The notes beneath the pieces were generated by a model, which saw only the letters and a list, made by a program, of their open reading frames with translations, did no database searches and was not told the origin of the DNA. This document shows positions 35,956 through 36,348 of a stretch of 36,348 bases of DNA, piece by piece (position 1 is the first letter of the stretch; the number at the start of each line of letters is the position of its first letter). The position numbers and the translations under genes are program-made. This DNA is from Paraburkholderia sp. (GTDB lineage Bacteria > Pseudomonadota > Gammaproteobacteria > Burkholderiales > Burkholderiaceae), in assembly GCF_026225065.1 (NCBI RefSeq), contig NZ_JAMFSB010000215.1:1-36348 (forward strand), written 5' to 3'.

Positions 35956-36348
35956 CTAGTAGGGCGTCCGCAACTCTTTTTTCTTCAGGACTAAAGCCAG
36001 GTCAGCTTGCTTGTCCCAAGCAAAAAACCATGGCCTGTTACCAACTGTGCTTATCAAATCGGCGGCGCGTGCGTTAATGTTCTGCGAAGATTTGTGCCGA
36101 AGGACAAGTTTCGCAATTTGCAGTTTTTCGTCTTGAGAGACGTACGGACATGTTAGCAAGTCAAAGAACAAGAATACACTTTCGGTGGCTTGCTCCCAGT
36201 CAACGTCCTCGAATCGCGTAAGAGAAACAGCAATTGCCGATCGGACGATGTGCTCGAAACGCGGCACACCGCCCAGATATGAAATTAAAAATACCAATTG
36301 GAAGTAGTCAAATTTTTCGCTGAATATCAGACTACTATCGTCCGAGGC
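35956..36348 (-). CDS. C-terminal part of an unknown cargo protein (5' end outside window)
   Basis: About 130 residues are visible and the frame stays open to the window edge; the first codons read ASDDSSLIFSEKFDYFQLVF. An internal TTG at 36297 is not a credible start because the frame continues upstream. The visible part looks helical and soluble: LVFLISYLGGVPRFEHIV, WEQATESVFLFFDLLTCPYVS, EKLQIAKLVLRHKSSQNINA and WFFAWDKQADLALVLKKKEL. I do not recognise the family. The DNA is clearly more AT-rich than its neighbours, a sign of transfer. It converges with the portal gene, in the place where P2-family phages carry variable, often anti-phage, genes. Confidence 0.65.
   Translation of the reverse strand, partial: ASDDSSLIFSEKFDYFQLVFLISYLGGVPRFEHIVRSAIAVSLTRFEDVDWEQATESVFLFFDLLTCPYVSQDEKLQIAKLVLRHKSSQNINARAADLISTVGNRPWFFAWDKQADLALVLKKKELRTPY

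Noticed and set aside
35859..36348. Retron or reverse-transcriptase locus
   Set aside because: Tempting because of the twin hairpins and the cargo position, but the visible part of the gene shows no reverse-transcriptase motif, and retron RNAs normally lie upstream of the enzyme gene, while these hairpins lie beyond its 3' end.

Overview
The window reads as a chromosomal segment of a high-GC beta-proteobacterium of the family Burkholderiaceae, most likely Paraburkholderia or Burkholderia chromosome 1. The grounds are the protein sequences (AtpD/AtpC, HemE, PriA, PutA, GcvTHP, SdaA), the strong preference for G/C at third codon positions, a tandem glycine riboswitch before gcvT, and a structured intergenic repeat of the kind scattered through these genomes. 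The atp operon often lies near the replication origin in this family, so the left end is probably origin-proximal. That is inference.

Layout. 1-3030: end of the ATP synthase operon (atpD, atpC, terminator), then an AMP-forming acyl-CoA synthetase. 3031-4616: a gene-poor stretch with a minus-strand terminator that has no obvious gene, then a periplasmic PheC-like cyclohexadienyl dehydratase. 4806-8641: hemE and priA, separated by a 455-bp gap with two consensus DnaA boxes. 8822-10662: a YeiH-type transporter with an overlapping small Cys-containing protein gene, and a 49-residue membrane protein on the other strand. 10840-14885: putA with an N-terminal DNA-binding domain and a matching operator upstream. 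14974-16122: a Liv-type periplasmic binding protein. 16123-17622: a Burkholderia-type structured repeat, then a two-gene toxin-antitoxin module that looks like MqsRA with a ribbon-helix-helix in place of the usual helix-turn-helix.

17686-27333 is a minus-strand block. A glycine riboswitch leads gcvT-gcvH-gcvP, followed in the same direction by an alginate-lyase-family gene, sdaA (L-serine dehydratase) and a thiamine-diphosphate enzyme. GcvTHP splits one glycine and supplies the C1 unit for making serine from a second; SdaA converts serine to pyruvate, so the block is a glycine-to-pyruvate catabolic route with an unexpected polysaccharide lyase inside it. 27592-33340 holds a conserved gene of unknown function, a small lipoprotein, a Gfo/Idh/MocA oxidoreductase, a Rep-type helicase and a di-haem cytochrome c.

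33627-36348 is an accessory island starting at tRNA-Arg(CCG). It has a BrnT/BrnA toxin-antitoxin pair, a fragment of a portal gene, a complete P2-type portal gene (gpQ), a structured non-coding stretch with a possible cos remnant, and the C-terminal part of an unknown AT-richer gene cut by the window edge. That last gene lies next to gpQ, where P2-family phages carry variable cargo that is often anti-phage. The points most worth following are the MqsRA-like module with its overlapping palindromes and apparently leaderless start, and the unknown gene at the right edge.
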